Assembly: GCF_041415945.1 (NCBI RefSeq)
Contig: NZ_JBGCUS010000001.1
Location: 3,681,001 to 3,745,000 of the forward strand
Source: Ancylobacter sp. IITR112
GTDB lineage: Bacteria; Pseudomonadota; Alphaproteobacteria; Rhizobiales; Xanthobacteraceae
Direction of reading: 5' to 3'
DNA: 64,000 nt
This document shows positions 27,149-36,114 of this stretch, piece after piece (within the stretch, counting starts at the first letter, position 1; each line of letters starts with the position of its first letter). Under the pieces are notes generated by a model that saw only the letters and a program-made list of their open reading frames with translations, was not told the DNA's origin and did no database searches. The position numbers and the translations under genes are program-made.

Positions 27149-27616
27149 TCAGGCGGGTGGGGTCCAGTCGCCGAGCCGGGTGTAGAGCGCCTCGCGCAAC
27201 TGCCGCAGGTCGCGGTTCAGAGCGCCGAGCTGCGCCGGGCTGCGTCCCGAAGCCTGCGTCAGTTCCGCGCCCAGGCAGCCCGCCCTGCCCCTGAGCGCCC
27301 GCCCCGCCTCGCTGAGGGCGATCACGACCTGGCGCTCATTGTCGGGATTGCGCGTGCGGCGCAGCAGGCCGGCGGCCTCGAGCCGCTTGAGCAGCGGGGT
27401 GAGCGTGCTCGATTCGAGCGCCAGTCGTTCGGCGATGCCGCCCACGGTCAGCCCCTCCTCGCGCCACAGCACATTCAGCACGAGATATTGCGGGTAGGTC
27501 AGCCCGAGTTCGTCGAGCAGCGGCTTGTAGAGGCGCTGTATGGCCATGCCGACGGAATAGATGGTGTAGCAGAGGTGGTCGTCCAGCGGCAGGGGCGGGT
27601 TGGCGGCTTCGGTCAT
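27149..27616 (-). CDS. MarR-family regulator, OhrR-like
   Basis: 155-residue winged-helix repressor. The N-terminus contains Cys16 in LCYTIYSVGMAIQRLYKPLL followed by ELGLTYPQYLVLN, the arrangement of the peroxide-sensing cysteine in OhrR. The DNA-binding wing is around LESSTLTPLLKRLEAAGLLRRTRNPDNERQ. OhrR proteins respond to organic hydroperoxides and normally control ohr. No ohr gene is in this window, so the target may be itself, the adjacent formaldehyde genes or the downstream megasynthase (inference). Confidence 0.9.
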   Translation of the reverse strand: MTEAANPPLPLDDHLCYTIYSVGMAIQRLYKPLLDELGLTYPQYLVLNVLWREEGLTVGGIAERLALESSTLTPLLKRLEAAGLLRRTRNPDNERQVVIALSEAGRALRGRAGCLGAELTQASGRSPAQLGALNRDLRQLREALYTRLGDWTPPA

Positions 27617-27663
27617 AAAGGTACTCCTATCCGCCGATTATAGCGCAGGCGCCGCGAAAAATA

Positions 27664-27673
27664 TATCGCGATA
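27664..27673. promoter_or_regulatory. AT-rich palindrome, candidate MarR/OhrR operator
   Basis: Perfect 10-bp palindrome TATCGCGATA inside an A/T-rich stretch (27657-27680) in otherwise GC-rich DNA, about 48-57 bp upstream of the MarR-type start. Position and symmetry suit an autoregulatory operator; it does not match the usual OhrR box closely. Confidence 0.4.
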
Positions 27674-27729
27674 ATATTAAGCCGCATGGGCCGTGCGTCG
27701 GCATCCACGTGCCGCTCTCTCTTGCGTGG

Positions 27730-27745
27730 ATACTCCCTCCAGTAT
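27730..27745. promoter_or_regulatory. FrmR/CsoR-type operator
   Basis: ATACT-CCCTCC-AGTAT: 5-bp inverted arms around a 6-bp C-rich centre. This fits the TACT-(G/C tract)-AGTA class of sites bound by RcnR/FrmR proteins. It lies about 50 bp before the frmR start. Confidence 0.68.
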
Positions 27746-27792
27746 ATTCAACGACGCGATCCGCCGGCGCCGCCGGCCCGCAGGGTGTCGCG

Positions 27793-28074
27793 ATGCCCCA
27801 TTCACCCGACGACAAGAAGCGCGCCCTGACACGGCTGCGCCGTATCAAGGGCCAAGCCGAGGCGCTGGAACGGGCGATCGAGGCGGAGGCCGAATGCGGC
27901 GTGCTGCTGCAGCAGATCGCCGCGCTGCGCGGCGCCGCCGGCGGGCTGATGGCCGAGGTGCTCGACATCCATCTGCGCGAGAGCATCGGCCACGCCGTGG
28001 CGGCCGCCGGCGCGCGTCCCGCCGCCGACGAACTCGACGCCATCATGAAGATTTTGCGCACCTATCTGAAATAG
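27793..28074 (+). CDS. frmR: FrmR formaldehyde-sensing repressor (DUF156/CsoR family)
   Basis: 93-residue all-helical repressor. The formaldehyde-sensing residues of FrmR are present: Pro2 right after Met and Cys35 (EAECGVLLQQ); His60 (DIHLRES) is also at the expected place. Start at ATG 27793 (CAGGGTG upstream); this start is the one that puts Pro at position 2, needed for methylene bridging with Cys35. First gene of a frmR-frmA-fghA operon, with a matching operator upstream. Confidence 0.93.
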   Translation: MPHSPDDKKRALTRLRRIKGQAEALERAIEAEAECGVLLQQIAALRGAAGGLMAEVLDIHLRESIGHAVAAAGARPAADELDAIMKILRTYLK

Positions 28075-28101
28075 CGCACCAGATTCCGGAGGGAGAAGTC
28101 C

Positions 28102-29229
<1,128 letters not shown>

Positions 29230-29239
29230 GGAGCGCAGA

Positions 29240-30073
29240 ATGGAAACCGTCTCGAAAGCGAAGTCGCATGGCGGCGTTCAGGGCGTCTACCGCCACGATT
29301 CCACGGTCACCGGCACGCCGATGACCTTCGCCGTCTTCGTCCCGCCGCAGGCGGCGGACGGCCCCGTTCCGGTGCTGTGGTATCTCTCCGGCCTTACCTG
29401 CACCCATGCCAATGTGATGGAGAAAGGCGAGTACCGCGCGGCGGCGAGCGCCCACGGCGTCATCATCGTGGCGCCGGACACCAGCCCGCGCGGCGCCGAT
29501 GTGCCGGACGAGCCCGACAACTGGCAGTTCGGTTCAGGCGCCGGCTTCTATCTCGACGCTACGCAGACGCCCTATGCCACCCATTACCGGATGTATTCCT
29601 ACCTCGTCGACGAACTCTCGGCACTGGTCGCCGCGCAGTTCCCGGCGGATATGAGCCGCCAAGGCATCTTCGGCCATTCCATGGGCGGGCACGGCGCGCT
29701 CACCCTGGCGCTCAAGCACCCGGACCGGTTCAGGAGCTGCTCTGCTTTCGCCCCGATCACCCAGCCAAGCACGGCGGACTGGTCGCGGCCGGCGCTAGAG
29801 AAGTATCTCGGCGCGGATGAGCGGGACTGGCGCGCCTATGACGCCGTCGCGCTGATCGAGGACGGAAAGCGCTTCCCGGAATTCCTGGTCGATCAGGGCG
29901 GCGCCGACCCCTTCCTCGACACAGGGCTGCGGCCGCAATTGCTGGCACAGGCCTGCGCGAGCGCCGGCATTCCCCTCTCGCTCAACCTGCGCGAGGGCTA
30001 TGATCATTCCTATTTCTTCATCTCGACCTTCATGGCCGATCACATCGCCTGGCATGCCGCCCGCCTGCGCTGA
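29240..30073 (+). CDS. fghA: S-formylglutathione hydrolase
   Basis: 277-residue serine esterase that hydrolyses S-formylglutathione to formate and glutathione, completing formaldehyde detoxification. Nucleophile elbow GHSMGGHGA near residue 148; conserved WYLSGLTCTHANVMEKGEY and VAPDTSPRG blocks; C-terminal His in EGYDHSYFFISTF. Third gene of the frm operon. Confidence 0.96.
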   Translation: METVSKAKSHGGVQGVYRHDSTVTGTPMTFAVFVPPQAADGPVPVLWYLSGLTCTHANVMEKGEYRAAASAHGVIIVAPDTSPRGADVPDEPDNWQFGSGAGFYLDATQTPYATHYRMYSYLVDELSALVAAQFPADMSRQGIFGHSMGGHGALTLALKHPDRFRSCSAFAPITQPSTADWSRPALEKYLGADERDWRAYDAVALIEDGKRFPEFLVDQGGADPFLDTGLRPQLLAQACASAGIPLSLNLREGYDHSYFFISTFMADHIAWHAARLR

Positions 30074-30097
30074 CGGGAAGCGGTGGCGCCGGGCGCG

Positions 30098-32206
30098 TCA
30101 GTCCGGCGCCATCGAAGCGGCGAAGGCGGCAGGGTCCAGGGCGGGCTTCGCCGCCAGACGCCCGACGCGGTAGTAGAAACTCCCCACGACCCGGCCGTTG
30201 CTTTTCACCTCACGCTGTTTCACCTCGCCGAGTTCGGCGAAGGAGAAGCGCAGCAAGGGGCTCTCGATCCGACGCCGCGAGAAGGCGAACAGCACCGCCT
30301 GCCGCCCGCCATAGGCGTCGGGCGGGTACCAATAGCCATACATGAGGGCGGGCTGGCCGAGCACGCCGCGCCCCACGGACATGGCGGGCCTCGCCCCGGC
30401 GCCGGCGGCGTAGAAGGCGAGCTGGCTGGCGATGTTATAGGCATCCAGCCCGATCAGCACGGGCTCATCCCCGGTGGTCGCCCTCACCTCCTCGGCGAGG
30501 CTCGCCGCCTGGGCGCCGAAATCCTGCCAGGCCACCGGCACGGCGGGAAAGGGTGCCACCACATGCGGCCCCGGCAGGCCGGCGACGAGAAAAATGAGCC
30601 CGGCGCCGTAAAGCGCGAGAGCAATGGCCAGCGTGGGCGCGACGGCACGCTGCAGATGGCGCTGACGCGGACCGAGGCGGTCAGGCGCCGCCAGCAGGCC
30701 GGCCGCCACCGCCGGCAACACCGCCAGCCAGAGCGGGCCGGTCCAGTTCAGCCGCGCCATGTGAAACAGGCTGAAGCCGACGAAGACGGACAGCGGCACC
30801 AGCGTGAACAGCCCGATGAACAGCCAGCGGCGCCGCTCCTCCTGCCGTCCGCCGCCTTCGCCGGCGGTGGGCGCGGGCCCGCCCACGCCCCGCTCGCGCA
30901 GCCAGAGCACGGCAAGCGCGGCGACCAGCACCGTCGGGGTCAGCAGCCCGGCGCCGCCGAGCAGCAGTTCCGGCAACGAGAAGCGGAAGCTGCCGCTGAC
31001 ACGGCGCGTGCTCTGGAAGGCGAAGGAGGCGAGATCGTGCTCGAGGTTCCAGAGGATGACGGGCGAGAACACCAGCACCGCCACAACCGCCGCGAGATAA
31101 GGCTCCGGCCGCTTGAACCAGCCGCGCGCGCGCGGGTCCAGCAGCATGAACAGGAGAGCCGCCGGGCCGAGCAGGGCGATGGTGTATTTCGACAGCAGCC
31201 CCAGGCCGAAACAGAGACCGACGCCCCCCCACGCCCCGGCCTTGCCGCCCCGCAAGGCGCGCTCGAGGAAATACAGCGTTCCGGCCCAGCAGGCGGTCAG
31301 CGGGGCGTCCGGCGTCATGACGAGGCCGGTGCCGAAATAGAAGGGCAGCGTCGCCACCAGTAGCGCGGTGATGAACGCCGCCGACCGGCCGAACATGCGC
31401 CCGGCGAGCTGGAAGCTGAAGAAGGCGGTGACGCCCCAGCACAGCCAGGCGGCGAGGCGCACGCCGAACTCGTTGCTGCCGAGCAGTTCGGTGCCGGCAA
31501 AGATCAGCCACGCCACCATGGGCGGATGGTCGAGATAGCCGATGTCGAGATGCTGGGCATAGTTCCAGTAATAGGCTTCCTGCGGCATCAGTTCGGTGAC
31601 GCCCAGGAACATCAGCCGCAACAGCACGCTATAGGCCACCACGGCCAGCGCGGCGAGCCGCCAGCGCGCCGCCCGCGAGAGCGGCGCAAGCGTGGCGGGA
31701 ACGACGAAGAACACCGCGCCAAGGGTGCTGACCATCGCCGTTGCGCCAAGGGCGGGAAGGAAGGCGAGAGGCGCGGGAAGATCGAGCAGCGCGGCGGCGC
31801 TCGCCAGCACGCCCGTGCGCAGGGCAAGCGCCAGCACCACCACAATGGCGAGCCGCGCCGCGAGATCGACCTTTGGCGGAAGCGGCGCCGCGCCGTCACG
31901 CCCGGCCCAGCGCAACGCCAGCCCGTGAAGACAGAGCGCGGCGAGGCCGAAGCTCACCAGTTGCGCCCCCATCACCCCGACGCCGAGGCCGAGCAGCAGT
32001 AGAAAGGCCACAAGGTCGAGCGCCCCGCTCAGGCAGGCGGCGGCGATGAGCGGGAGCGCGCGGCGCGCGGGAAAGGCGCGGGCAAGCTCGGCCCGCAGGC
32101 GCCGCAGAAAGATGGAGGTCCGACGCCGCGTTGCCGGCGGCGGGTCCGCCACGCCGGGCCATGGCGCTCCACCGTCCCAAATCGGGCGCTCCGCACGTCC
32201 ATCCAT
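30098..32206 (-). CDS. GT-C glycosyltransferase (family 39/ArnT-like) with N-terminal GtrA-like membrane region
   Basis: About 702-residue polytopic membrane protein. Roughly residues 45-180 form four hydrophobic segments (LPLIAAACLSGALDLVAFLL, ending LHGLALRWAGRDG) resembling GtrA flippase-like domains. The remainder is a GT39/ArnT-type glycosyltransferase with the loop motif EAYYWNYAQHLDIGYLDHPP and a C-terminal soluble portion. It likely moves a sugar from a polyprenyl-phosphate carrier to an envelope acceptor. I use ATG 32206 (GGGTGAG upstream); an in-frame ATG at 32356 would add 50 residues without homology. The GtrA assignment is inferred from topology. Confidence 0.83.
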   Translation of the reverse strand: MDGRAERPIWDGGAPWPGVADPPPATRRRTSIFLRRLRAELARAFPARRALPLIAAACLSGALDLVAFLLLLGLGVGVMGAQLVSFGLAALCLHGLALRWAGRDGAAPLPPKVDLAARLAIVVVLALALRTGVLASAAALLDLPAPLAFLPALGATAMVSTLGAVFFVVPATLAPLSRAARWRLAALAVVAYSVLLRLMFLGVTELMPQEAYYWNYAQHLDIGYLDHPPMVAWLIFAGTELLGSNEFGVRLAAWLCWGVTAFFSFQLAGRMFGRSAAFITALLVATLPFYFGTGLVMTPDAPLTACWAGTLYFLERALRGGKAGAWGGVGLCFGLGLLSKYTIALLGPAALLFMLLDPRARGWFKRPEPYLAAVVAVLVFSPVILWNLEHDLASFAFQSTRRVSGSFRFSLPELLLGGAGLLTPTVLVAALAVLWLRERGVGGPAPTAGEGGGRQEERRRWLFIGLFTLVPLSVFVGFSLFHMARLNWTGPLWLAVLPAVAAGLLAAPDRLGPRQRHLQRAVAPTLAIALALYGAGLIFLVAGLPGPHVVAPFPAVPVAWQDFGAQAASLAEEVRATTGDEPVLIGLDAYNIASQLAFYAAGAGARPAMSVGRGVLGQPALMYGYWYPPDAYGGRQAVLFAFSRRRIESPLLRFSFAELGEVKQREVKSNGRVVGSFYYRVGRLAAKPALDPAAFAASMAPD

Positions 32207-32489
32207 TGGCTCACCCGTTCTTGCCGGGCGGTACTGGGCACCGCCCGCAGCGGGCGATACCAACATACCGCCCTCACGGCAAAATTCGGGCAGAAGCGCT
32301 GACAGATCGCTGACGATTCTTCCGTTTCCGATGGAAAAGTCGGGCGACGCGGCCATTGCCCGGTTCTGGCGGCGGGCGACGACCGGAACCGGCCGCTGAG
32401 GCCGGTCCTGACGGCGGGGACGGGGGCCGGCGGGCCGGCCCTGGCCGGAAGAAGCGCAGGGAGGCAGGCGCGCCCTGTGGCGCCGCCGT

Positions 32490-33203
32490 TCAGGCGGGGA
32501 GGACGACGACTTTGGTCTTCACCGGAGTCTCGTTGTAGAGCTGGATCATGTCCTGGCTCAACAGCCCGACGCAGCCGCTGGTGACGCCCGAGCCGATGGA
32601 TTCGGGATCGCTGGTCGCATAGATCGTGTACAGCGTGTAGACGCCGTTCTGGTAGAGATGCAGCGTGCGCGCGCCGAGCGGATTGTCGAGGCCGCCCGGC
32701 ATGCCGCGGGCATATTTGGCGGCTTCCGGCTGGCGCTTGATCATTTCCTTCGGCGGCGTCCAGGTCGCCCATTCGCTCTTGCGCCCGACATAGGCGTCAC
32801 CGCTCCACAGGAAGCCCTCGCGGCCGACATTGGCGCCGTAGCGGGTCGCCATGCCGTCTTCCCCGATGCGGTAGACATAATAGTTCTTCGGGTCGACGAT
32901 GATGGTGCCCGGCGCCTCGTCCGTCTCGTAGCGGACGGTGCGGCGGAAATATTTCGGGTTGACCTTGCTGACATCGACCGCGGGGATCGGAAATTTCTCT
33001 TCCGGCACCGGGCCATAGACCTTGGCCGCCTCGGCGAGGCTCATCGTGTCGGGACTGGCGCAGCCCGCCAGCCCGAACGCCCCGAGGCTGAGGGCCGAGC
33101 CGGCGAGGAAGCTGCGGCGGCTCAGCCCGTCCGCCCGCCTGCGGGCACTCTCACCGGCCGTGCCGGCACCGGCATGGCGACCGTTGCTGATCATCTCTGG
33201 CAT
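32490..33203 (-). CDS. L,D-transpeptidase (YkuD fold), atypical active site
   Basis: 237-residue exported protein. Twin-arginine signal with lipobox: SRRSFLAGSALSLGAFGLAGC, so probably a lipoprotein. The YkuD catalytic domain follows, with the nucleophile region SIGSGVTSGCVGLLSQD (Cys211). Two usually conserved features differ: the HG of the upstream H-G-T motif reads YA (YTIYATSDPESIG), and the Arg two residues after Cys is Gly. These enzymes cross-link peptidoglycan (3-3 bonds) or attach lipoproteins; with these changes activity is uncertain. Confidence 0.85.
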   Translation of the reverse strand: MPEMISNGRHAGAGTAGESARRRADGLSRRSFLAGSALSLGAFGLAGCASPDTMSLAEAAKVYGPVPEEKFPIPAVDVSKVNPKYFRRTVRYETDEAPGTIIVDPKNYYVYRIGEDGMATRYGANVGREGFLWSGDAYVGRKSEWATWTPPKEMIKRQPEAAKYARGMPGGLDNPLGARTLHLYQNGVYTLYTIYATSDPESIGSGVTSGCVGLLSQDMIQLYNETPVKTKVVVLPA

Positions 33204-33208
33204 CCCAT

Positions 33209-33275
33209 AGAGCGTTTTCGAGCGAAGTGGATCCCGGTTCGCGTGAAGAAAACGCGATAAAACAAAGAATTAGAT
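33209..33275. repeat. Rhizobiales-type intergenic palindromic repeat
   Basis: A stem GCGTTTTC (33212-33219) / GAAAACGC (33248-33255) encloses GAGCGAAGTGGATCCCGGTT, then an A-rich tail AAAACAAAGAATTAGA. I recognise this wording from many Rhizobiales intergenic spaces. The rest of the gap to 33515 shows no gene or clear signal. Confidence 0.6.
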
Positions 33276-33515
33276 CATTTCAGTGCTTCCGTGAAACAGT
33301 GAGATGACCCAGGGCTCGCGAAGCAGGGCCCGGCCGCACGGCCGGCGCGTCTTTCGGCCGGAGGAGATAACGCCGCTCGCGCCCCGCTGGCAAGCGCAGC
33401 CCTGCCCCGCGTCCGGCGCGGCCGGTGCCGTCATCACCCTGCCATCAACGACCGGAACGCCGGGCGACGCGAGGAATCGGCCAACCGGCGGGTCGACGGT
33501 GAGGCAGGGCCGGCC

Positions 33516-33791
33516 TCAAGCCGCCAGCACCAGCTTGCGCTCCGCGAGTTCGGACAGGAAGGCCAGCACATCGCGCTGGATATCGGCGAGCGGCCCATCA
33601 TAGAGCTGGGCCAGTTCGGCGCAGAGCGCGCCGATCTCGACTGGCGCCTCCAGCCGGTTCCAGATATCGGTGCCGGTCGCGTCGAGCTGATAATAGGCGC
33701 CGTTCTCGACATTCATCATCACCACTTCGCCCTCCAGTTCCGCGGCCAGGCAATCCGGAGAACGGCGGATGCGGGACTGGAGTGTCAGCAT
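33516..33791 (-). CDS. PqqD-like RiPP recognition element (lasso B1-like)
   Basis: 91-residue PqqD-fold protein. Typical features: LAAELEGEVVMMNVENGAYYQLDATGTDIWNRLE followed by a helix pair (ALCAELAQLYDG, IQRDVLAFLSELAERKLV). Stand-alone PqqD proteins bind leader peptides of RiPP precursors and hand them to modifying enzymes; in split lasso systems this is B1. Start at ATG 33789-33791 with GAGGC upstream; a TTG at 33809 is possible. Adjacent to an HprK-like kinase, four candidate precursors and an asparagine-synthetase-like cyclase. Confidence 0.88.
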   Translation of the reverse strand: MLTLQSRIRRSPDCLAAELEGEVVMMNVENGAYYQLDATGTDIWNRLEAPVEIGALCAELAQLYDGPLADIQRDVLAFLSELAERKLVLAA

Positions 33792-33951
33792 GCAGGCTTG
33801 CCTCGACAATGAACACCACGCGGCGCCGACCGGGCGCGAACGGAGGCACCTTTTCGCATAGCCCGCTTCCGAAGGCGAGCCATGCCGGCTATAGACCCGG
33901 CACGAGGTCTTTCCGCCTGCCAGCCTTCCCCTCCGATGCCCGGAGCGCGCA

Positions 33952-34857
33952 TTGCACCGCTACCGCCTGCATGGCCTCACCATCGCCGCGCCGCGCGCCT
34001 TCCCCCTGCTCGTGCCCGAGCCGGAGACGGAGCGGCCGGCCGATATCCATATCCGCTTCACGCCCTGGCACGCGCCCGCCGCGGCGCCGGTCGCCAGCGC
34101 GCAGGGGCTCAGCCTCTTTGCCGATGGCAGCGCGCTGTTCGAGCCGGCGCCCGGCCAGCGCTTCGCCGCCATGGGCGGGCACACGCTGTTGGCCGATCTA
34201 TCCGCTCCCCTGCCGGATTTTGAGCTGCACACCTGGCTGTTCGGCCCGCCGCTGGGGCTTCTGCTGCACCAGCGCGGGCTGGCGCCGCTGCATGCTTCGG
34301 TGGTCAAGGTTGGGCCGGTGGCGGTGGCGCTGGCCGGCCATAGCGGGGCGGGCAAGTCGACCCTGGCGCGGGCGATGATCGCGCGCGGCCATGGCTTGCT
34401 GACCGACGATCTCGCCGTGGTCGAGCCGGGAACCGGCCAGGTGGCGCCGGGCGCGCCGGCGGTGCGGCTTTGGTCGGCCTCGGCGCAGGTCAGCGGCGAC
34501 GCGACGCCGGACGAGCGGCGGGTGAAGGCGGGGGTGGACAAGTTCCATGTGCCGCTGCCGGCCGCCTTCCAGGACGCGCCGGCGCCGCTGGGGCTGGTGT
34601 TGGTGATCGGGCTCGACCGCGACGCGGCGGATTTCCGCCTGCAGCGGCTGGCGCCGCCTGAGGCAGCCGCTGTCCTGCAGCATTTTCTCTACCGGATCGA
34701 GGCGGCGCGGCGCATCGACCGCGGCCGCAGCGCCTTCGCCTGGTCCGTGGAGATGGCGCGGCGGGTGCCGGTCGTCAGCCTGCTGCGCACGGCCGACATG
34801 GCGGCGCTGCCGGATATCTGCGCGGCGATCGAGGGGCTGGTGAGGGAGAGCGTCTGA
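33952..34857 (+). CDS. HprK-like kinase of RiPP clusters
   Basis: 301-residue protein. After about 110 residues of unclear fold comes an HPr-kinase-like P-loop domain: LHASVVKVGPVAVALAGHS, Walker A GHSGAGKST (near residue 130), TDDLAVVE (acidic pair). HprK-like proteins occur in lasso peptide loci, where some phosphorylate the peptide C-terminus. The start appears to be TTG at 33952 with GGAG upstream; no in-frame ATG fits the homology. Encoded on the opposite strand to the other cluster genes and convergent with the precursor array. Confidence 0.82.
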   Translation: MHRYRLHGLTIAAPRAFPLLVPEPETERPADIHIRFTPWHAPAAAPVASAQGLSLFADGSALFEPAPGQRFAAMGGHTLLADLSAPLPDFELHTWLFGPPLGLLLHQRGLAPLHASVVKVGPVAVALAGHSGAGKSTLARAMIARGHGLLTDDLAVVEPGTGQVAPGAPAVRLWSASAQVSGDATPDERRVKAGVDKFHVPLPAAFQDAPAPLGLVLVIGLDRDAADFRLQRLAPPEAAAVLQHFLYRIEAARRIDRGRSAFAWSVEMARRVPVVSLLRTADMAALPDICAAIEGLVRESV

Positions 34858-34904
34858 AGCCGATGGTCAGGGCACCACGACATGCTGGCCGCGGAACGCG
34901 GCGC

Positions 34905-35096
34905 TCAGGATTGGACGACGGCCCCATCCACAACAACTTCAGTGCCGAGCCGGGTGATCTCATCCACCGCGACCGGCAGCACCGAAGGCGCCGTCCAGAG
35001 TTGACGGACCGCCCGGCGAGCCGGACCGACGCTCGCGACAACGGCCTGCGCGGCCATCAGCGAAGGCCTCTTGTCCTCCTCTGACATCACGCTCAT
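34905..35096 (-). CDS. candidate RiPP precursor peptide 1
   Basis: 63-residue peptide. N-terminus MSVMSEEDKRPSLMAAQAVV is related to that of precursor 2. The shared leader box is RQLWTAPSVLPVAVDEITR (residues 31-49), then the divergent end LGTEVVVDGAVVQS. Gly51 and Asp57 would permit a 7-residue macrolactam if it is lasso-like. ATG 35094-35096 follows AAGGGATGG. Last member of the array, farthest from the cyclase gene. Confidence 0.75.
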   Translation of the reverse strand: MSVMSEEDKRPSLMAAQAVVASVGPARRAVRQLWTAPSVLPVAVDEITRLGTEVVVDGAVVQS

Positions 35097-35156
35097 CGCA
35101 CCATCCCTTGCCGTGTGGCCGTCAGGCGGGCTTCTCCCGCGCAGCGGTTTTGACGT

Positions 35157-35237
35157 ACCACAGGACGGCACCGATATCCACCGCAATGCCGCGCGTGCGG
35201 CCGCGACCGCCCGCTTCCGCAGAGGACGCTCAGCTAA
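35157..35237. repeat. inter-precursor repeat, copy 1
   Basis: Starts ACCACAGGACGGCACCGATA and ends at the CAGCTAA that contains the complement of the precursor 2 stop. A similar segment (same ends, ATCCACCGC in the middle) is at 36040-36114 after precursor 4, so the 3' flanks of the two precursor genes are duplicates. Confidence 0.6.
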
Positions 35238-35418
35238 GTTCCGAGATGTCGGGCCCCATATTACTTACGACGCTCGTCAGCGTGGCCACGCCGACATCGG
35301 CCACCTCTGGAACCTTCCAGGGCTGGCGCCCGGAACGAAGGGGTTGGCCATCGCCCGCGACAACGGCCTGCATCGTCGCCAGCGGACCCTTCTCATCCTG
35401 TTGCTTCATCACGCTCAT
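35230..35418 (-). CDS. candidate RiPP precursor peptide 2
   Basis: 62-residue peptide. MSVMKQQDEKGPLATMQAVV resembles precursor 1. Leader box GRQPWKVPEVADVGVATLT (residues 30-48) has W-x2-P-x-V-x3-G, close to the Y-x2-P-x-L-x3-G of lasso leaders. C-terminus SVVSNMGPDISELS is unrelated to the others. ATG 35416-35418 follows GAGGAGGAAG, the strongest ribosome site of the four. Confidence 0.78.
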   Translation of the reverse strand: MSVMKQQDEKGPLATMQAVVAGDGQPLRSGRQPWKVPEVADVGVATLTSVVSNMGPDISELS

Positions 35419-35489
35419 GGCTTCCTCCTCGTTCACCCGGCAGCAGGCCGGCTTCTTTCTGCCACGGTCCCCGCCACCGCCGAGGGCGC

Positions 35490-35663
35490 TCAGCTAAAAG
35501 CTGCGGTATCCTCGTTATCAGTGCCGGCGACCTCGGTGACGGCATCCAGCGGCACCAACCGGACCGTCGGCCCCCTCCACGGGCGGCGAAGGGTCAGCGG
35601 TTCCGTGCCGGCGGCACGCTTCGGGTCCAGCCGGGAGCACGACTGCGCGTTCCGTTCCATCAT
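35490..35663 (-). CDS. candidate RiPP precursor peptide 3
   Basis: 57-residue peptide read directly from the minus strand: starts MMERNAQSCSRLDPKR, leader box LRRPWRGPTVRLVPLDAVT (residues 25-43), end EVAGTDNEDTAAFS. Only the leader box and the AGC-TGA terminus match its siblings. ATG 35661-35663 (or 35658-35660) follows GGAAGG. Lies downstream of a duplicated promoter block and the remnant of the cyclase gene. Confidence 0.72.
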   Translation of the reverse strand: MMERNAQSCSRLDPKRAAGTEPLTLRRPWRGPTVRLVPLDAVTEVAGTDNEDTAAFS

Positions 35664-35758
35664 CACCCTTCCGTCGCCTCGCTGCAGCCTGAGCGTTCCA
35701 CACTAAAGCACCCCAGAGCACTACTTAAATACCTACAGGCCCTGTGATCGTTGATTTT

Positions 35759-35786
35759 GTTATAAGCTGACACTCGATGCCGGCAA
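35759..35786 (-). promoter_or_regulatory. candidate promoter for precursors 3-1
   Basis: Minus strand TTGCCG (35786-35781), 16 nt, TATAAC (35764-35759). Both elements and the spacing are conserved in copy B, upstream of precursor 4. Confidence 0.5.
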
Positions 35787-35909
35787 AGGACAATATTGGC
35801 GTCGCTACCGCCAGACGTTGTTTCGCCCTACGCGCGAGACACTGGTTTTCTCAACCAAGGTTGCCGGGCAGATCCGGCACATGGCCCGACTTAAATACCA
35901 TTCAAGCCG

Positions 35910-36031
35910 CTAGCCATTGCCTCCCTCGACCCGGCGGATGAACCGCCCGACCGAGAGCCCGCGCAGCAGGGCGAGCCGGAGCCTCTGCTCATTGGCGCGG
36001 GTCAGCCTGTTGAGCGGGTCCGGCGGGGTGG
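35910..36031 (-). pseudogene. 3' remnant of the cyclase gene
   Basis: Minus-strand translation gives about 39 C-terminal residues ending LLRGLSVGRFIRRVEGGNG and a TAG stop, matching the end of the intact protein encoded at 36484-38451 with a few substitutions (for example LNRLTRANEQRLRL against LNMLTRANEQSHRL). Left behind by duplication of the cyclase 3' end, spacer and precursor unit. Confidence 0.88.
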
Positions 36032-36039
36032 CATTAAAC

Positions 36040-36114
36040 ACCACAGGCCGGCAGCGACATCCACCGCGATGCGGCGTGGTCATCCATCGCCGCCCGCCGG
36101 GGGCGGTCAGCTAA
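36040..36114. repeat. inter-precursor repeat, copy 2
   Basis: Counterpart of 35157-35237, beginning ACCACAGGCCGGCAGCGACA and ending CAGCTAA at the precursor 4 stop. Here the frame ends at TAG one codon earlier than the AGC-TGA used by precursors 2 and 3. Confidence 0.6.

Larger units (their letters stand above)
35755..36031. repeat. tandem duplication, copy A
   Basis: About 277 bp nearly collinear with 36330-36605, roughly 85-90 % identical by eye (shared blocks include AAAGGACAATATTGGCG, CCTACGCGCGAGA, AAATACCATTCAAGCC). It contains a promoter-like block and the 3' end of a cyclase gene copy. Confidence 0.88.
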
